From Monilinia fructicola (taxonomy: Eukaryota; Ascomycota; Leotiomycetes; Helotiales; Sclerotiniaceae), in contig VICG01000007.1 of assembly GCA_008692225.1 (NCBI GenBank), positions 310,001-374,000 on the forward strand: DNA of 64,000 nt. Direction: 5' to 3'. The notes under the pieces were generated by a model. The model was not told the DNA's origin and did not search any database. It was given only the letters and a program-made list of their open reading frames with translations. Positions 59,380 through 64,000 of the stretch are shown one piece after another. Positions within the stretch are counted from its first letter, which is position 1. Each line of letters opens with the position of its first letter. A program made the position numbers and the translations under genes.

Positions 59380-61309
59380 ATGGACTATTCTGCCTCGATA
59401 AATGATGCCGATAATCCGGCAGGTGCTTCTCCATGGGGATCTTCTCCTACTGGCTCACCACAACATCCAAGGACCAGCACATTTCCGCCGAGAGATATTG
59501 TATCGCCGATTCCGTATGATCCAAAACAACCCGGCGGTGCAAGCTATTCGCAAGAAGATATAATGGGAGTTGGAGGTTTCAATCGACCGGACAGCAGTGC
59601 TGGTGTATCAGCCTCTGATGTTGAGAGTCGCAGACCTGATACTGCCGAATCAGCTCGAGGTGATGCCGAGGCACAGCATGGTTTTGGACAACCACATCAA
59701 CAGCAAACATCTTCACAACAACAGTATCCAGCAGTTCAACATAAACCTGAACCTCAGAGATATCACCATTCGGCCGCGCGACAAGCACATCATGTCTCAG
59801 CACCACATTACAAGCTGCAAGCAAAGATCACTGGATTGGAGCGCACTGGGAGGAAAGATCCAATCCTGAGATTTGATGTGCACGTAAGTCATCAATTAAG
59901 AAAACATGTATTCCTGATATTGGCTAACCAAGCTCCTTAGACAAACCTTCCCAAATTTAGAACAACTCAATTTCGCGATGTCCGACGAACACATTCCGAA
60001 TTCACCAAGTTGGCAGACCATTTAATATCCTCGAACCCGGAAGCTATAGTTCCCGCAGTTCCTCCCGCGTTGACATCTGCCGGCGCTGGTACTGATGAAG
60101 ACGAAGCGCGGGTTAAAGCTTCTCTTCAGCGATGGCTCAATTATGTTTGTTCTAATGACGTGTTAATGAGGGATGATGAGATGGTTCTGTTTGTTGAGAG
60201 TGATTTTGGATACAGCCCGATGTTGAAGAGGAAACAACCAGCCACTGGTGTGCGCCGAAGAGTTATTAAGCAATTTGCTCCTCCACCGGATGATACACCA
60301 GAATTACAAGATGCAAGGCCGGTTGTGAAGCTCTTCTACCTCGGTTCAATGGATGCAGGCCACAAGGTGGACAAACTGGTCAAAGCAAGACGAGGCAGGT
60401 TATCACATGATAGTTCTATATCCGGCCACTAATCTGTGTACAGGTCTTGGTCTAGCGGAGTCCGATTTCGGGGTCAAGTTGGGTGCAATGAATATCCAAG
60501 AGCCTCATCAAGGCCTCGCTAATGCATACCGGAAGCTTGGAAAGACAATCCAAAGTACGGGTGATTTTCATGCAGCGCAAGGTACTGCTGAAGCCACGAC
60601 AATAGGTGACCCACTTCAGTATCATTCTCAAGATGCATTTATCGTCAAAGAAACTCTTACGAATCGGCACATCCTCCTGCGCGAATTATTACAAGCTCAG
60701 CAATTAACTCGAAGCAAGCTTAATGCTGCGGACCGCTTAAAGGCCAGCTCATCTGTCCGAAGAGAGAAAGTTGATGAGGCCATATCAGCCCTAGATGAGG
60801 CACGCAGCAATGAAGTTTATCTTCAAAATAAAACCCAACGCGTCACTGCGAATTTATTGCTTGAACAACGAAGGTGGTTCGCTCGGACTTCTGCAGATTT
60901 AAGACTAAGTCTTCGAGAATATGTGATTCGTGAGATCGAGGCGGAGCGACGGACATTGGCAACATTAGAAAGCATCAGACCCGACATACGAGCGATCGAT
61001 TCTTCTGGAGGACTTAGCCGGTTGGGTAGAGAATCACACCCAGCAGCAAGGAGGGCCAGTCTTGCAGCAAGTCAAGGCCCTAAAGGTGATTCGTGGTCTG
61101 GTGTTCCAAGACGCCCCGATGGACTTAACCGGAGCATTTCAGGCAGTTTTATGTCCACTCCCGAAGGCGCAAATGGCGAAGAAGAGGGTGTGGGTCGTGA
61201 CAGGTCGCTCAGTGGCAGCACTGGTGGGTTGCCAGGCTTAAAGGAAGAAGATGATGAGGACAGAGTTGATGCGAGAAATGCGGCGTCGAGATTGGCTAAT
61301 GTTTTATGA
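59380..61309 (+). CDS. vps17: Retromer SNX-BAR subunit Vps17
   Basis: Vps17 pairs with Vps5 in the sorting-nexin half of retromer, on endosomes (family knowledge). The exons 59380-59883, 59941-60394 and 60444-61309 give 607 aa in frame. The N-terminus is disordered and Q/S/P-rich. A PX domain spans about residues 145-270 (KFRTTQFRDVRRTHSEFTKL, then WLNYVCSNDVLMRDDEMVLF and ESDFGYSPM). Then comes a BAR domain (GLANAYRKLGKTIQ, DAFIVKETLTNRHILLRELL, RSKLNAADRLKASSSVRREK, LRLSLREYVIREIEAERRTL). The tail SSGGLSRLGRESHPAARRAS is typical for filamentous-fungal Vps17. Intron 2 must be GC-AG. No frame breaks. Confidence 0.94.
60395..60443 (+). other. GC-AG intron 2 of vps17
   Basis: 49 bp, donor GAG|GCAGGT, acceptor TACAG, branch-like CACTAATC 14-20 nt before the acceptor. 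Splicing gives VKARR-GLGLAESDFG. The GT four bases downstream (60399-60400) would shift the frame. Confidence 0.85.
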
Positions 61310-63540
61310 GATGGTTATTGCCGAGATACTTCTGGGCGACTTTCCGGTATTATGATCCGAGAAAAAGGGCCCTTGTCATACGCATTGTACAACCCAAAAT
61401 CTGTATCGTTCATGCAAGCATCACAGTGTGTATGCAATACAATAATCTTTGTGCGACTTTATCCGCTAAGCTACTGGTATCTTATGATAGTGCTTGAGAA
61501 TATTTGATGAATTTGCTTGGTACCCTCCAAAGTGGTCAGGTAGGTTCCCTCACCGCTAAATCTAGATGTTTTCTTTTCGCAAATTAGCGTGCATCATTGC
61601 ATATCATATCACTTGAGCTTTGTACCATGAGCCGCACACCTGCTAGACCCTCGAACAGTTTCAAGGGCCTCCGGGTAAATGCCATACAACCTTGACATCT
61701 TCGCTAATCAAGACGATTACATTAACCTTGAAGACAGATAACCCAAGCCCATAATAAATCTGAACCAGGTCTTTGGTTCGTACTACACCATTCGCAAAGC
61801 AGGCTTCCTTGTATAGTTTTACAATCGTAGGTTGTGGCACAAGCTGCGATGAACAATTTGATATAGATTTTGTGTCACATCTCTAATTTCTGCATACCCA
61901 ACCTTTTTTTTCACATGCAGCAGCTCTAGCCACGTCACGAAAATGTTATTCACGATCAGAGGTTACGATCTACCCTTTCACCATATCCTGCTCCAGTAGC
62001 ATGAAAATATCAATATACCACCCGGAATAAATGCGACGTTGTGGAGGGAGAACGCACTTTCTACACAACATCAGGCATGCGGGCCGTGTTCTTCCGAAGG
62101 GCTCATGGCAAGCTACCCTAGCACCTCTCTGCTATTTTTGTACCCAGGTACTTGCAAGTTCTGGTTCGTATTCGGCCGCTTGCTCATTTCCAGCTTGAAC
62201 TGGGCATCCATTGGCTTCTCTTTCACTCGCTTCTGCCACCTCACTGCTGCGTGAAAGCGGGCTTCGAATAATGAATGAAAAGGCGAAAAATTACCCAGTA
62301 TGTGCGCCGATGACGAACTTTGTATCACATCTTGGCCATTCTTATCGGCATGTAATGGAAATATTGCCATTTCGAATTGCCTATCAGTGTCCTACCATCT
62401 GCAACAATTTTACCAGCCTTACCAGACTTCATGAATCAAGGGGATGCGCCATTAATGCAACCAATATCTCTGTCAACTTTTCTCGTCACAATATAATCTA
62501 TCAACAGACGATCAACGGGTCAATCGACGATTCAAAGAGCTCTTGCAGTTGTGGCACGGATGCCCCGACTTCAATCTACCAGCTTTGGAGAAAATCCGGG
62601 GAACGGAGGAGAATGTATGGATTGTGCGTATTCAAGTTCTCATGAATACTAATCACGACTGGTATTCGCAGCCAATCCCTGTTACATCTCCTTCGCTCTC
62701 ATGGACATGGCGGCGAACTATTGGATTGAAGGGATTTGATGTCTTATCAGATCTGGACCTTTGATACCATTATACCCGGTACGCGTTGTTCATATGTCTG
62801 GACTCAAGAGATTTGTTGATATGTACGAATTCTCACTTCAGCGATATGAGCTGCAGTCTGATGAAAAGGAACGAAAGAAACAAGCGATGTATCAGTGAGT
62901 GACTAGGATACAACCAGGGCGCTAAGTGAGAGGTTCGGAAATTACTGTTTCTAGCCACACAGCTATCTTCAACATCTCCCGTTGGAGCCAAACATCCGAC
63001 AACGTTGTATCTTTTGTATCTTTAATCTACCGTCACACACGAAAAGATCTTTTTGGGATCTTCACCAATCTAATGTACATGAAAACAAATATATCTCACT
63101 CCAATCGCAAACTTTTCTCTCCTCACACATGAAGGTCCGACTCCGATGGAAGCACAAAATTCATACAGAGTGTGGTGTGCTTGTGTGCCTGCGTCTGCAG
63201 GGTACAGATGCATGGGATATATGCATTTTCTGTAGCACTCCAATGAATTGTCACTAAGTATACTGCGCGATGGATAGCAACATGATAGATTAAGCTTTCG
63301 CATGGTAGTTATCTTGCAATCATGATAGTGTAGATAGCTACAAGCTACCTGACTTGACAACGAGAGTGCCATCCCCTTGTCCAGGGGAGGAAGGCAAACG
63401 GTATAAGTTTGGGGGGTCACTTTGGGTAGTGGATGAAGAGAAAGAATCTATTCAGCCCCCACACTTTTCTTTCTTGGTCAGAGCACTGGGAAATCGTTTT
63501 TGTTACCTCATACCTTTGACATCTTACACATTGATTCGAG
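61310..63540. other. 2.2-kb spacer, no gene seen
   Basis: Short overlapping frames around 62039-63257 are incoherent between frames. No repeat structure recognised. Confidence 0.5.
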
Positions 63541-64000
63541 ATGGCACCTGCTTATAACGAAAGTGTGATGGGTGGGGAGGTTTCATCCCGCGGGATTGGG
63601 AAATCTACCATTCTTAGTAGTGTTCTACACGGTATACAAGATGTCAGATTGGTAAGGAAGAATACGTGCTACTCTCCCTCTTGACACATATAATAAAGAG
63701 CATTCCAACTTATCTTGAATTTCAGGAAGTTCGCAACATCACTGAACCTCTCGTCGGCGAGCTCCAAGTCCAGATCAAATCGACAGGTATTTGCGGCTCA
63801 GATGTAAGCTATTACAAGAAATTCGCCAATGGCGACTTATGTGCCTGTGCACCTTTATCTCTTGGTCATGAAGCTTCAGGTGTAGTTGTAGGAATTGGAC
63901 CAGAAGTCAATGGCTTTTCTATCGGTGATCGAGTTGCTCTCGAGGTGGGTATATCATGTGGTCGATGCGATGTCTGTAAGAAAGGCAGGTATAATCTTTG
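63541..64000 (+). CDS. Zinc-dependent polyol/sorbitol dehydrogenase-like protein, 5' part
   Basis: Medium-chain dehydrogenase (sorbitol, xylitol or L-arabinitol dehydrogenase-like, oxidising polyols to ketoses with NAD(P)+), cut by the right edge. Exon 1, 63541-63651, gives MAPAYNESVMGG...; a GT-AG intron 63652-63725 follows, and exon 2 continues from 63726 in phase 0. Visible: TGICGSDVSYY with the catalytic-zinc Cys, LGHEASGVVVGIGPEV with GHE, GDRVALEVGISCGRCDVCKKGRYNL with the first Cys residues of the structural zinc site. The substrate cannot be told from the visible part. Confidence 0.88.

Overview
This window looks like nuclear DNA of a filamentous ascomycete. Protein resemblance points to Leotiomycetes, perhaps a Sclerotiniaceae-like fungus. 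Genes carry short introns (about 47-250 bp, mostly GT-AG with CTAAC/CTGAC-like branch sites), housekeeping genes have fungal architecture, and compact genes are broken up by nearly GC-free blocks that look like RIP-mutated transposons. No prokaryotic features, CRISPR or confident tRNA/rRNA genes were seen.

Layout. 1-11.5 kb: three minus-strand genes, namely a disrupted 4-coumarate-CoA-ligase-like acyl-CoA synthetase running off the left edge and two paralogous oligopeptide (OPT) transporters, the first carrying indels and the second intact. 14-24 kb: a phytanoyl-CoA dioxygenase-like enzyme, a Dal5-type MFS permease, a 476-aa orphan and a 265-aa single-TM protein, with large gene-poor spacers. 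26.7-33 kb: a secreted GH89 alpha-N-acetylglucosaminidase and an F-box gene. 33.6-36.4 kb: AT-saturated terminal-inverted-repeat elements, one nested in another. 38.9-41.2 kb: a bZIP transcription factor. 43.1-44.9 kb: a solo LTR with two perfect hairpins and a second copy of the first TIR family. 45.4-64 kb: a denser housekeeping block with a GH125 mannosidase, ribosomal protein eS27, a phosducin-like CCT cofactor, a small secreted protein, an orphan coiled-coil protein, mitochondrial EF-G2 (RRF2) divergent from retromer subunit VPS17, and the start of a sorbitol-dehydrogenase-family gene running off the right edge.

Two things matter to a user of this annotation. First, many otherwise conserved genes contain single-base insertions or deletions, often in short homopolymers, that break the reading frame. 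One is in eS27, a short and highly conserved ribosomal protein, which argues that at least some are assembly errors; other genes of 1-2.4 kb have none. Second, VPS17 and the GH89 gene each need a GC-AG intron with the same donor hexamer GCAGGT, in which a decoy GT lies 4 nt downstream.

Functionally, the window combines nutrient uptake (two OPTs, the MFS permease), secreted or Golgi glycan processing (GH89, GH125), and core translation, folding and trafficking genes. I see no convincing biosynthetic gene cluster and no clearly new multi-gene system.
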